Notes: a model not told the origin generated them from the sequence alone. A stretch of DNA of 45,662 nucleotides from Paracoccaceae bacterium (GCA_020832445.1 JAFIEO010000061.1:1-45662), one strand, 5' to 3'; counted from the first letter of the stretch, positions 19,658-27,663 are shown. A program made the numbers and translations.

Positions 19658-20662
19658 ATGACAATCACCATCGGGATCAACGGATTCGGGCGCATCGGGC
19701 GCTGCACGCTGGCGCATATTGCCGAAAGTGCGCGCAACGATGTGGAAGTGGTCAAGATCAACGCCACCGGCCCCATTGAAACCAACGCCCATTTGCTGAA
19801 ATACGATTCCGTCCATGGCCGTTTCCCCGGCACTGTCAGGATTGATGGCGACACGCTGGATCTGGGGCGCGGTCCGATCAAGGTGATGTCCACCTACAAC
19901 CCCGAAGAACTGGACTGGGAAGGTGTCGATGTCGTGCTGGAATGCACCGGCAAATTCAACGAACGCGATAAGGCTGCGGTACATCTGGGGCGCGGCGCGT
20001 CGCGCGTGCTGGTATCGGCACCTGCCAAGAACGCGGATGCAACCATTGTTTACGGCGTCAACCATCGCAGCCTGCGCGCAGACCAGCTTGTGGTATCCAA
20101 CGGGTCGTGCACGACGAATTGTCTGGCCCCACTGGCCAAGGTTCTGAATGACGCGATCGGCATTGAATCCGGTGTCATGACAACTGTGCACAGCTATACG
20201 GGCGACCAGCCCACACTGGACCGCCGCCACAAGGATCTGTATCGCGCGCGCGCCGCCGCCATGGCCATGATCCCCACATCAACAGGCGCGGCCAAGGCTT
20301 TGGGCGAAGTGCTGCCCGAACTGGCGGGCAAACTGGACGGCACCGCCCTGCGCGTGCCCACGCCGAATGTCAGCGCGGTCGATCTGACATTCTATGCCGC
20401 GCGGAACGTAACCGTAGACGAAGTAAACGACATCATGCGCGCTGCCGCAAATGGCCCCATGGGGGCCGTGCTGGCCTATGATCCCGAACCAAAAGTTTCC
20501 ATCGATTTCAATCACACGCCGCATTCGTCCATCTTTGCACCGGACCAGACCAAGGTTGTGGGCGGCCGCATGGTGCGTGTGCTTGCGTGGTATGACAATG
20601 AATGGGGCTTTTCATGCCGCATGGCCGATGTTGCAGCCGCAATGGGCCGCCTGATAAACTGA
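19658..20662 (+). CDS. gap: Glyceraldehyde-3-phosphate dehydrogenase, paralogue 1
   Basis: A 334-aa type I GAPDH. The Rossmann motif INGFGRIGR is at residues 7-15, the catalytic cysteine is Cys151 in SNGSCTTNC, the catalytic histidine is His178 in TVHSYTGD, and the C-terminal WYDNEWGFS is intact. The position normally held by the NAD-selective aspartate (IND) is alanine here (INA, Ala36), and the usual Leu-Pro after TLD is Arg-Arg (LDRRHKDL). Loss of the aspartate relaxes NAD preference in studied GAPDHs, so NADP or dual use is plausible. GGAGAA precedes the ATG and a strong terminator follows. A second GAPDH that keeps the aspartate lies 670 bp downstream. Confidence 0.95.
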   Translation: MTITIGINGFGRIGRCTLAHIAESARNDVEVVKINATGPIETNAHLLKYDSVHGRFPGTVRIDGDTLDLGRGPIKVMSTYNPEELDWEGVDVVLECTGKFNERDKAAVHLGRGASRVLVSAPAKNADATIVYGVNHRSLRADQLVVSNGSCTTNCLAPLAKVLNDAIGIESGVMTTVHSYTGDQPTLDRRHKDLYRARAAAMAMIPTSTGAAKALGEVLPELAGKLDGTALRVPTPNVSAVDLTFYAARNVTVDEVNDIMRAAANGPMGAVLAYDPEPKVSIDFNHTPHSSIFAPDQTKVVGGRMVRVLAWYDNEWGFSCRMADVAAAMGRLIN

Positions 20663-20689
20663 CCAATGCCTTTGTGAAATCACACCCAC

Positions 20690-20716
20690 GGCCCGCCCCA
20701 GAAGGCGGGCCTTTTT
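20690..20716 (+). terminator. Rho-independent terminator after GAPDH paralogue 1
   Basis: GGCCCGCC (20690-20697), a 6-base loop, GGCGGGCC (20704-20711) and TTTTT form a perfect 8-bp GC stem with a five-U tail, 28 bp after the stop. It isolates this gene from the rhodanese gene. Confidence 0.9.
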
Positions 20717-20790
20717 CATGCGACGCTCTGTCCCCTTTTGGGCGTGACGCCCCCCTGATACATAATCGAAAACCATAAAGGTGTCCTTGA

Positions 20791-21204
20791 ATGCGCTGTC
20801 TTGCCCCGATCCTGTTTGCCCTGACATGCCTTGCCGCGCCCGCAATTGCTGGTCAGGTCTTCACAGCCCAGCCATCCGCGCAGCAGTTGCAGGACGCGCC
20901 GGTTCTGCTGGTTGATATTCGCCAGCCGCATGAATGGGTTGAAACCGGGGTTCTGCCCAACGCGGTTTTGCTGCCATTTGACAGCCCCGACGCCTTTGTG
21001 GCCGCGTTGCGCCCGCATTTGCAACCCGGCCAGCCTGTTGCGCTGATATGCCGGACCGGCAACCGCACAAGCCGCGCTGCGCGCATTCTGGCACAACGGC
21101 TGGATGTCCCTGTCATCGATGTGCAGGGTGGCATGTTCGCGCTGATGGATGCAGGCTATGCGCCCGAACGCCCGACGCGCGCGCAGGGCTGCACCATCTG
21201 CTGA
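20791..21204 (+). CDS. Periplasmic rhodanese-like protein
   Basis: A 137-aa single rhodanese domain behind a signal peptide (LFALTCLAAPAIA-G). The active-site loop is CRTGNRTSRAA with Cys88, so sulfur or another thiophile could be carried as a persulfide. The protein ends in CTIC (Cys134 and Cys137), a CxxC that could be a second redox or metal site and is not part of the core rhodanese fold. Export to the periplasm is predicted from the leader. AAAGGTG lies upstream of the ATG. It sits between the two GAPDH genes with no obvious metabolic link. Confidence 0.82.
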   Translation: MRCLAPILFALTCLAAPAIAGQVFTAQPSAQQLQDAPVLLVDIRQPHEWVETGVLPNAVLLPFDSPDAFVAALRPHLQPGQPVALICRTGNRTSRAARILAQRLDVPVIDVQGGMFALMDAGYAPERPTRAQGCTIC

Positions 21205-21280
21205 AAAACCAGCCCGGATAAAGCCCCCGACACCGCGCCATGTTTTCCCGCTTGCCGCTTGATTTTCGTGTGCTGATCAT

Positions 21281-21292
21281 GTTAGCGCAATC
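21281..21292 (+). promoter_or_regulatory. Operator-like word upstream of the second GAPDH gene
   Basis: GTTAGCGCAATC lies 42 bp before the ATG of the second GAPDH gene, a position that could overlap the promoter. It is identical, in the other orientation, to the 12-mer at 19558-19569. A shared regulator is inferred; no regulator gene is in the window. Confidence 0.5.
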
Positions 21293-21334
21293 ACAGACTT
21301 TCAAACCACGCTTCAAACATGGGGAATAAGGCTG

Positions 21335-22336
21335 ATGACCACACGTCTTGCCATTAACGGGTTTGGCCGTATCGGGCGGCTGGTGCTGCGCGCCCTGGTC
21401 GAGCAGAACCGCGATGATCTGGAAATCGTCGCCATCAACGACCTTGGCCCGGTTGAAAACAGCGCGCATCTGCTGCGTTTCGATTCCGTTCATGGCCGGT
21501 TCCCCGCGGAAGTGACAGTTGACGGCGACAGCATCAATGTCGGGCGCGGACCGATCAAGGTGACCGCCGAACGCGATCCCGCAAACCTGCCATGGGACGA
21601 TATTGATATCGTGCTGGAATGCACCGGCATTTTCACCGATGCCGACAAGGCCAAGGTGCATCTGGGGCGCGCGGGCAAGGTTCTGGTGTCGGCCCCGTCA
21701 GGTGGTGCTGACAAGACGATTGTGTTTGGCGTGAACCATGAGCAACTGACCGCAGCGGACCGCATTGTGTCCAACGGGTCGTGCACCACCAACTGCCTTA
21801 GCCCTGTGGTCAAGGTATTGCATGACACAGTGGGCATTTCACGCGGGTTCATGACCACCATCCACAGCTACACGGGCGACCAGCCCACGCTGGATACGAT
21901 GCACAAGGACATGTATCGCGCCCGCGCCGCCGCCATGAGCATGATCCCGACATCCACCGGCGCTGCGCGCGCTGTGGGTCTGGTGCTGCCCGAACTGAAC
22001 GGCAAGCTGGACGGTGTGGCCATCCGCGTGCCCACGCCCAATGTATCAGTCGTGGACCTGACATTTGAAGCATTGCGCGATGTCACCGTCGATGAGATCA
22101 ACGCCGCAATGATCGCCGCCGCCGGTGATGGCCCGCTGAAAGGCATTCTGGGCGTCACCGACCAGCCGAATGTCAGCATGGATTTCAACCATGACCCGCG
22201 TTCATCGATTTTCCATCTGGACCAGACCAAGGTTCTGGAAGGGCGCATGGTGCGCGTCCTTAGCTGGTATGACAACGAATGGGGCTTTTCAAACCGCATG
22301 CTCGACACGGCCGCCGCCATGGCGCGCGCGGGCTGA
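21335..22336 (+). CDS. gap: Glyceraldehyde-3-phosphate dehydrogenase, paralogue 2
   Basis: A 333-aa type I GAPDH with INGFGRIGR at 7-15, Cys150 in SNGSCTTNC and His177 in TIHSYTGD. Unlike paralogue 1 it keeps the aspartate of the NAD-binding turn (INDLG, Asp36), so NAD use is expected. LDTMHKDM replaces the usual LDLPHKDL. Both paralogues carry NGS rather than the common NAS before the catalytic cysteine. The start follows GGGGAATAAGG. The gene is followed by a long perfect hairpin and then a strong terminator. It may serve glycolysis while paralogue 1 serves biosynthesis or the Calvin cycle, but that division is a hypothesis. Confidence 0.96.
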   Translation: MTTRLAINGFGRIGRLVLRALVEQNRDDLEIVAINDLGPVENSAHLLRFDSVHGRFPAEVTVDGDSINVGRGPIKVTAERDPANLPWDDIDIVLECTGIFTDADKAKVHLGRAGKVLVSAPSGGADKTIVFGVNHEQLTAADRIVSNGSCTTNCLSPVVKVLHDTVGISRGFMTTIHSYTGDQPTLDTMHKDMYRARAAAMSMIPTSTGAARAVGLVLPELNGKLDGVAIRVPTPNVSVVDLTFEALRDVTVDEINAAMIAAAGDGPLKGILGVTDQPNVSMDFNHDPRSSIFHLDQTKVLEGRMVRVLSWYDNEWGFSNRMLDTAAAMARAG

Positions 22337-22351
22337 AGCCCGGGAACATAC

Positions 22352-22393
22352 CGCATGTTGCGCAAAAGCGAGGGCCGCTTCATGCAACATGCG
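22352..22393 (+). ncRNA. Long stem-loop in the 3' UTR of GAPDH paralogue 2
   Basis: CGCATGTTGC (22352-22361) pairs perfectly with GCAACATGCG (22384-22393), and inside it AAGCG pairs with CGCTT around a 5-base loop. The stem begins 15 bp after the stop codon. A terminator ends at 22479, so stem-loop plus terminator would form a roughly 128-nt RNA if processed from the transcript. It may instead be an mRNA-stabilising stem. The structure is seen; the RNA product is inferred. Confidence 0.4.
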
Positions 22394-22448
22394 TTCCAGA
22401 AGGGTTCAAGTGCGGCACGAGAACGCGGGCACGCTTTGGAAGCTGTCG

Positions 22449-22479
22449 AAAGCCGCAGCCTAACAGGTGCGGCTTTTTT
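22449..22479 (+). terminator. Rho-independent terminator after GAPDH paralogue 2
   Basis: AAAGCCGCA (22449-22457), a 10-base loop, TGCGGCTTT (22468-22476) and further T make a perfect 9-bp stem with a six-U run. The following 174 bp to the glycosyltransferase stop hold no gene I can support. Confidence 0.92.
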
Positions 22480-22653
22480 GTCCGGGCAGGCTATGCACCC
22501 TCATAGCCCACAGGGGTCGACGAAATGGGTACGGGCCAGGTGACGCTTTGGGTCAGGGGACTGTGATCACCGGCCAGTGCCCATGGCTTGTCTGCGGCTG
22601 CCCCCGTCCTGACGAGCACAGTTATCAGAAACCATGCCGCAAGCAGGGCTGCA

Positions 22654-23937
22654 TTATTGTCGGGCTTTCTGCCCGCGCCGCGTGCCACCAGCCGCGTAAT
22701 GTGCAGCCCAGCTTGCCGCGACATGTTCCCAGCTGAAAGCACCCCGCGCACGCGCCCTTGCTGCAACCCCGATGCGGGTTGCAAGGGCGGGATCACCAGC
22801 CAGACGGTTCATTGCATCCGCCAATCTGGCAACCACCGCATCCTCATCATCAGGCTCGATGAATACGGCGCTGTCGTCATCGGCCAGCATCGCAGGCCCG
22901 CCCCAGCGCAGTGTCACCACCGGCAAGCCCAGCATCATCGCCTCTTGCATGACGATACCATTCGCTTCTGCAAGGGTGGGGAACACGAAACCGCGGTAGC
23001 GTCGCAAATCGGGCAGGTCATCATGCGCAAGCCAACCGGGAAAACTCACACGGTCGGCCACCCCCAGCGCGTGGGCGAGTTCCTGCAAGGGCGCACGCAT
23101 ATAGCCATCACCAAAGATCGTAACGCTGATGTCGGTATCCGCCGCCGCAACGGCGCGGATCGTCAGATCATAGGCTTTATAGGCGTCAAAGCGGCCCATT
23201 GCGACGAAATGCGGGTTGCGCCCCTGATGCGCAGCGGGGTCCAGCCCGGCCAGCGCCATCGACACGCCTGCGTCCAGCACGTCAATCATACGCTCTTCTT
23301 TGACGCCAGCCAGCCGCAATGCCGCGCGCGTCCGCTCGCCGCCCGAAACCAGCACAGTCTCGGCCCGGCGTTTGTCGCCGAATACTGCGCCCCATACCCG
23401 CTGCGTGATGCCATACAGTGCCTCCTCCAGCCGTTGTTTGCGTCCGGCACGGTGCCGGAAGGCAGGCGGATAGCCCAGATTGCCATTCAGCGGCCCCATG
23501 ACCACGCGGTAATTCCGGGGCGGAAAGCGCAGCGTGACAGGCGAAATCGGGCAGATGTAATGCACAAGGGTCGTGGCGGCGTCAAAACCGCGCACCAGCC
23601 GCGCTGCGGCACAATGGAAGTACACGCTTATCAACGGGCTAAGAACACGGCTGCGCCACAGCAAGGCCTGCAACGCTGTTTCCTTAATCCATAGCACCCG
23701 TTCAGCGGGCAGGCGCGGTTCCAGTTCCTGCCGGTTGCGTTCATGGGTGACAAGCACCGCATCGATCCCATGCTCCAGCAGCCACCGGAAGTACTGGTAG
23801 GCCTTGATCGCCTCGCCCCCCATATGGGTGCCGGCATTCGGCGCGATCAGTACGATCTTGACTGGATCGCACTGTGGTGCCGATTGTTGTGTCGCAGTTC
23901 CGGCTGTTGTCATAGTCGTCTTGTCCATGTCTACCAC
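22654..23937 (-). CDS. Glycosyltransferase, GT4 type
   Basis: A 427-aa GT-B fold retaining glycosyltransferase. The N-terminal domain opens with IVLIAPNAGTHMGGEAIKAY (glycine-rich acceptor loop). The C-terminal donor domain has FVAMGRFDAYKAYDL and the E-x7-E motif in EANGIVMQEAMMLGLP. Such enzymes add sugars to lipopolysaccharide, capsule or exopolysaccharide; donor and acceptor are unknown. No membrane segment is evident. The start is GTG at 23937 with GGAG five bases before it; the ATG three codons later is an alternative. It is a lone polysaccharide gene here, divergent from the DUF1127-like gene. A 15-bp palindrome GCAAGCC-G-GGCTTGC at 24019-24033 lies in the divergent gap. Confidence 0.85.
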   Translation of the reverse strand: MVDMDKTTMTTAGTATQQSAPQCDPVKIVLIAPNAGTHMGGEAIKAYQYFRWLLEHGIDAVLVTHERNRQELEPRLPAERVLWIKETALQALLWRSRVLSPLISVYFHCAAARLVRGFDAATTLVHYICPISPVTLRFPPRNYRVVMGPLNGNLGYPPAFRHRAGRKQRLEEALYGITQRVWGAVFGDKRRAETVLVSGGERTRAALRLAGVKEERMIDVLDAGVSMALAGLDPAAHQGRNPHFVAMGRFDAYKAYDLTIRAVAAADTDISVTIFGDGYMRAPLQELAHALGVADRVSFPGWLAHDDLPDLRRYRGFVFPTLAEANGIVMQEAMMLGLPVVTLRWGGPAMLADDDSAVFIEPDDEDAVVARLADAMNRLAGDPALATRIGVAARARARGAFSWEHVAASWAAHYAAGGTRRGQKARQ

Positions 23938-24116
23938 ACTCTCTCCAAGCTGCGGTCAGAAGGCAAGCACATGACCGAACGCGGGCATTCCCCCCGCGCT
24001 GCTACATATGCACCATGCGCAAGCCGGGCTTGCAAGCATGACGGGTTGTTCTGCGCTGCAGCATGCCCCATCTTCGGATCAATAGATATTCATGACCCGC
24101 ACAAAAGGAGCATATC

Positions 24117-24281
24117 ATGAGCACGCTTCTAACCCGCATCCAGACCCGCCTGCGCCAGCGCGCAGCCTATGCCCGCACCGTGACCGAAATCCGCAATATG
24201 CCGCTGGATGTCGCCATCGATCTGGACATCCACAAACCCGACGCGCGCAAGATTGCCGCGCAAGCCGTTTACGGACAATAA
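24117..24281 (+). CDS. Small DUF1127-like protein
   Basis: A 54-aa basic protein: an Arg-rich N-terminal helix (RIQTRLRQRAAYARTVTEIR), a central NMPLDVAIDLDIHK and a C-terminal ARKIAAQAVYG. The layout matches DUF1127 small proteins of alphaproteobacteria, whose consensus is an Arg-rich helix, then LS-x-x-x-L-x-DLGI, then IA-x-x-A-x-YG. Some DUF1127 proteins bind RNA and affect sRNA processing or turnover and stress or phosphate responses. A strong AAAAGGAG lies 6 bases before the ATG. A hairpin (CAGCGTTT 24306-24313 with AAACGCTG 24335-24342) follows 25 bp after the stop, and copy B of the palindromic repeat 110 bp after it. Confidence 0.75.
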   Translation: MSTLLTRIQTRLRQRAAYARTVTEIRNMPLDVAIDLDIHKPDARKIAAQAVYGQ

Positions 24282-24390
24282 GCGCCCCTTCCCGCACGCA
24301 AGCTCCAGCGTTTCGATCTGTCGTTCAGTCGGAAAAACGCTGTAGCTTATGGGTTTTCGCAATCTCAAACCCAAAAAGTAAGCAAGGCTT

Positions 24391-24602
24391 GTTAATTCTG
24401 GCCTGAAGCTGCCCCTCACACCTGGATGAAGCCCGCGCCAGCGGTGGGCCGGGGTCTGCCGATCCGACATTATAAGAATGCAGTTTATGCGGGCTGCATA
24501 CCCCTTACTTCTATGGCTTGGCATGTCGCTGGCCAAATCGGCAGGCCGCGGGACGGCCAGACCTATGGCGCGGCGGGCTTCGCCCTTTGCTCCGCGCCTT
24601 GG
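24391..24602. repeat. Copy B of the large palindromic MITE-like element, inverted
   Basis: This copy lies in the 383-bp gap between the DUF1127-like gene and coaD, in opposite orientation to copy A. The left arm (24428-24463) and right arm (24537-24582) mirror each other imperfectly. Words shared with copy A after reversing include GGATCGGCAGACCCCGGCCC, GTCCCGCGGCCTGCCGAT and CAAGGCGCGGAGCAAAGGG (24583-24601). The inner hairpin TATGC-agccc-GCATA is kept. The 19-bp end word GTTAATTCTGGCCTGAAGC (24391-24409) sits at the end opposite to that in copy A when cores are aligned, as expected if the intact element has terminal inverted repeats. Confidence 0.8.
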
Positions 24603-24664
24603 TAATCTCCAACGTCCCCGTTGCCCCTCTCAACCGGACGTTTTCACCTGATCTGACCCATGCC

Positions 24665-25159
24665 CTAGCGCGGATATTTCGCACCCAGCGCTTCGGTAAT
24701 GGCGGGGGATACGAAATTCGACACGTCGCCGCCCAGCCGCGCTATTTCCTTGACCAGTTTGGATGCAATCGCCTGATGGCGGGCCTCTGCCATAAGAAAT
24801 ACGGTTTCGATACTGGCATCCATGGCGCGGTTCATGCCGACCATCTGGAATTCATACTCAAAATCCGTCACCGCGCGCAATCCGCGTATGATGATCTGTG
24901 CGCCCACATCACGCGCGCAGTCAATCAGCAGGTTCTCGAACGGGTGGGCGATAATCTCGACCCCGGTGTGCACACTCAGCGTCTGCACCTCGGCCTCGAT
25001 CATGGCGACACGTTCTTCCAGCGTGAATAGCGGGCCTTTGTCGCGGTTTATCGCAACACCTATCACCAAACGGTCCACAAGCTGCGTCGCGCGGGTGATA
25101 ATATCGATATGACCCTTGGTCAAAGGGTCAAAAGTTCCTGGATAAAGACCGATCCGCAT
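24665..25159 (-). CDS. coaD: Phosphopantetheine adenylyltransferase
   Basis: A 164-aa nucleotidyltransferase that makes dephospho-CoA from 4'-phosphopantetheine and ATP. LYPGTFDPLTKGHIDII holds the TxGH motif near residue 15-18. RGLRAVTDFEYEFQM and the C-terminal VSNFVSPAIT are family signatures. Length is canonical and AAGGGGG precedes the ATG. A same-strand CBS-domain gene ends 80 bp upstream. Confidence 0.97.
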   Translation of the reverse strand: MRIGLYPGTFDPLTKGHIDIITRATQLVDRLVIGVAINRDKGPLFTLEERVAMIEAEVQTLSVHTGVEIIAHPFENLLIDCARDVGAQIIIRGLRAVTDFEYEFQMVGMNRAMDASIETVFLMAEARHQAIASKLVKEIARLGGDVSNFVSPAITEALGAKYPR

Positions 25160-25238
25160 TGCGCGCCCCCTTCACATCTTCACGGGCACGCAACAATATT
25201 GCGCAGGGATATGCAACCCTTCAGGGCGCGAAAACACC

Positions 25239-25673
25239 CTAGTAGCCCATGATCATGCCAGTCAGGGCGTCTTTTTCCAGTTCCAGCTCTGACATACGCG
25301 CTGCGACCACGTCACCGATGGAAATCAGGCCAAGCATCTGGTCCCCCTCCATTACCGGAATATGGCGAAACCGCTTCATGGTCATCGTTTGCAACACCAG
25401 ATCGGCGCTGTCATCGGGCTTGCAGCCATAAACATTGCGGGTCATCACATCATCAACCGTGTCGGACAAACAGCCTGCACCGCGCCTGCCAAGTTCACGC
25501 ACGATATCGCGCTCTGACAGGATGCCCGCCACTTTTTTACCGTCGGATGAGACGACAAGCGCACCGATACGGTTCTCGCTCAGGACCTTCACGACTTCGG
25601 ACAGGGGGGTGCCCGGCGCGACAGTCACGACCGACTGCGTTTCCTTGTTTCTCAGAATTTGGCTCACCAGCAT
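25239..25673 (-). CDS. CBS-domain pair protein
   Basis: A 144-aa protein made of two CBS motifs (about 10-65 and 75-130): APGTPLSEVVKVLSENRIGALVV, then GILSERDIVR, and MTMKRFRHIPVMEG, then GLISIGDVV. Stand-alone CBS pairs bind adenine nucleotides such as AMP, ATP or NADH and regulate partner proteins; the partner is unknown. The open frame continues 30 codons upstream, but the ATG at 25673 has GAGGAGGG about seven bases before it and gives the usual MLVSQILRNK start. Confidence 0.88.
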   Translation of the reverse strand: MLVSQILRNKETQSVVTVAPGTPLSEVVKVLSENRIGALVVSSDGKKVAGILSERDIVRELGRRGAGCLSDTVDDVMTRNVYGCKPDDSADLVLQTMTMKRFRHIPVMEGDQMLGLISIGDVVAARMSELELEKDALTGMIMGY

Positions 25674-25871
25674 GCGCACGCCCTCCTCTTGGCTGAAGCA
25701 GAGTTGCCGCATCACGCCCGGCCCTCTGGGGGAAGGGTCCGACATTGCAGGGCCATCTGTCAAGTCGCCAGATCAATGCAGTGCAGCAAAAGCGCGCGCG
25801 ACCACATTTGCGAGCACAGCCCGCCTATGCGGCAGGGACCGGGCAACCGGCAGGTCTGCCCCGCCATGAGT

Positions 25872-25888
25872 GCCCCCTCGATGGGGGC
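25872..25888 (-). terminator. Possible terminator hairpin after the dNTPase gene
   Basis: GCCCCC, loop TCGAT, GGGGGC form a perfect 6-bp stem 17 bp beyond the dgt stop codon on the minus strand. There is no U tract, so it may only stabilise the 3' end. The rest of the 232-bp gap between dgt and the CBS gene shows nothing else. Confidence 0.3.
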
Positions 25889-25905
25889 CGAATGGCGCCC
25901 CCCCC

Positions 25906-27099
25906 TCAAAGATACCGCATCGGGCTGACGTCCTCGCCGCGCACCAGCCGCGCGTGTTCCTGAATTGCAAACCGGTCGGTCATGCCAGACACATAATCAG
26001 CCACAATCCGTGCAAGCTCGGTCTCTGAGTCTGCCGTATCCACATCGCGGCGCCACTCAGTAGGCAGGTGTCGGGGCTGCTCCATGAACAACGGAAACAG
26101 GTCACGTACAATTCCTGTGACCTGCGCGCGCATTTCCACCACCGACGGCGCGCGATACATCCGCGTGAACAGGAATTGCCGGATCACCTTCAGTTCCCGA
26201 AACAGCCGGTCCGAAAAGCGAATGATCGTCAGGTTCAGATCACGAATATCCTGCGCCGAATTCAAATCTGCCGGACCCAGCCGCGTGCCCGCCACCAGCA
26301 GCACATCTTCGACCATGATACCAAACACACGGCGCAGCGCCTCATGCCTGCGGCGCATCCCCTCCAGCCCGGGATACAGCCTGTCCACTTCGGCGAATGC
26401 AGGGCCGGTGATCGGCAGGTCCATCAGGTCGCTTTCCGAAAACAGCCCCGATCGCAACCCGTCATGCAAATCATGGTGGTTATAGGCAATGTCATCCGCA
26501 ATCGCGGCCACCTGCGCCTCGGCACTGGCAAAGCCGTGCAATTCCAGATCAAACCCCGCATTGCATTCAACCAGCGCGTAGGGCAGCGCATCCCCCTTCA
26601 AGGGCGCGCCCTGCGCATCGGCCACAGGGCCGTTATGCTTGGCAATCCCTTCCAGCGTTTCCCATGTCAGGTTCAGCCCGTCAAAATCTGCGTAATGGCG
26701 CTCCAGCCGCGTGACAATGCGCAAGGCCTGGGCGTTGTGGTCAAACCCGCCATAGGGGGCCATCAGATCGCATAGCGCATCTTCGCCGGTGTGGCCAAAG
26801 GGCGGGTGGCCCAGATCATGGGCCAGCGCAATCGCTTCGGCCAGTTCGGTGTTCAGCCCCAAGGCCCCGGCCAACGTGCGCGCGACTTGCGCCACCTCGA
26901 TGGAATGGGTCAGCCGGGTGCGGTAATAATCGCCCTCATGCTCGATGAACACCTGTGTCTTGTGCTTCAGCCGCCGGAATGCGCTGGAATGGATAATCCG
27001 GTCACGGTCGCGCTGAAAGGGCGATCGGAAGGTGCTCATCGCTTCTGTGAAGCGGCGCCCCCGCGACTGGTCCGGTTGTGTCGCATATGGTTTCAGCAT
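25906..27099 (-). CDS. dgt: Deoxyguanosinetriphosphate triphosphohydrolase-like protein
   Basis: A 397-aa HD-domain dNTPase that splits dNTPs into deoxynucleoside and tripolyphosphate. The metal-binding HD motif is visible as TRLTHSIEVAQ followed by LAHDLGHPPFGHTGE, and IADDIAYNHHDL supplies the later aspartate. RGRRFTEAMSTFRSPFQRDRDRI is the conserved N-terminal segment of the type-2 family. GGGAG precedes the ATG. It is divergent from erpA across 89 bp. Confidence 0.93.
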   Translation of the reverse strand: MLKPYATQPDQSRGRRFTEAMSTFRSPFQRDRDRIIHSSAFRRLKHKTQVFIEHEGDYYRTRLTHSIEVAQVARTLAGALGLNTELAEAIALAHDLGHPPFGHTGEDALCDLMAPYGGFDHNAQALRIVTRLERHYADFDGLNLTWETLEGIAKHNGPVADAQGAPLKGDALPYALVECNAGFDLELHGFASAEAQVAAIADDIAYNHHDLHDGLRSGLFSESDLMDLPITGPAFAEVDRLYPGLEGMRRRHEALRRVFGIMVEDVLLVAGTRLGPADLNSAQDIRDLNLTIIRFSDRLFRELKVIRQFLFTRMYRAPSVVEMRAQVTGIVRDLFPLFMEQPRHLPTEWRRDVDTADSETELARIVADYVSGMTDRFAIQEHARLVRGEDVSPMRYL

Positions 27100-27188
27100 C
27101 TGTTACTCCCATCACCTTGTCGGGCTTGCTGTCAGTGTCTATATCAAACTAAAGTCATCGGAAATATGACATCGCCCAAAGGAAGCCC

Positions 27189-27521
27189 ATGACCCTGACC
27201 CTGCCCCCCCGCGTAAGCGACCGCGCCTTTGCCCGTCTGGCCGAAATCGCCGAAGACACAGGCGAGGTCAAGGCCCTGCGTGTTGCCGTTGACGGGGGCG
27301 GTTGCTCAGGGTTTCAGTATGACATCCGCTTTGATGACCCTGCAGAGGGTGACTTGGAACTAGAAAAAAACGGGCACAAAGTGCTGATCGACCCTGTGTC
27401 ACTGCCATTTCTGGAAAACGCGGTCATTGATTTCTCCGAAGAGTTGATCGGGGCGCGGTTTGTTGTCAACAATCCGAATGCATCCTCCAGCTGCGGCTGC
27501 GGTATCAGCTTTTCGATGTAG
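27189..27521 (+). CDS. erpA: Iron-sulfur cluster insertion protein (A-type carrier)
   Basis: A 110-aa A-type carrier that passes Fe-S clusters to target enzymes. The three cysteine ligands are present: Cys39 in GGGCSGFQY, and Cys102 and Cys104 in SSCGCGISF near the C-terminus. ErpA and IscA are hard to separate by sequence; ErpA fits the length and the SSSCGCG ending. AAAGGAAG precedes the ATG. LipA, an Fe-S client of such carriers, is elsewhere in the window. Confidence 0.9.
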   Translation: MTLTLPPRVSDRAFARLAEIAEDTGEVKALRVAVDGGGCSGFQYDIRFDDPAEGDLELEKNGHKVLIDPVSLPFLENAVIDFSEELIGARFVVNNPNASSSCGCGISFSM

Positions 27522-27663
27522 TGGCACCCTGAAAAGGCGTTTCATATTTGCCCACCCCTGCGGCATAACACGAAGTTTAACACCACCAATGACGACCAAC
27601 GGTTGACCATACGCCCCCACTGCCCCAAAGCTTCGTCAAACAAGTTATGCGTGGGAGGCATTT

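Noticed and set aside
22491-22653. Minus-strand frame ending SSTPVGYEGA beyond the glycosyltransferase stop
   Set aside because: It has a hydrophobic stretch that looks like a signal peptide, but there is no acceptable start codon or ribosome binding site outside the glycosyltransferase gene.
24333-24377. Terminator from TGGGTTT and AAACCCA between the DUF1127-like gene and copy B
   Set aside because: The stem is followed by A rather than T on the plus strand and by no U tract on the minus strand, so it is only a hairpin.
24282-24664. CcsR-like sRNA downstream of the DUF1127-like gene
   Set aside because: The CCUCCUCCC-type loops that mark that sRNA family are absent; only a hairpin and the palindromic repeat are present.
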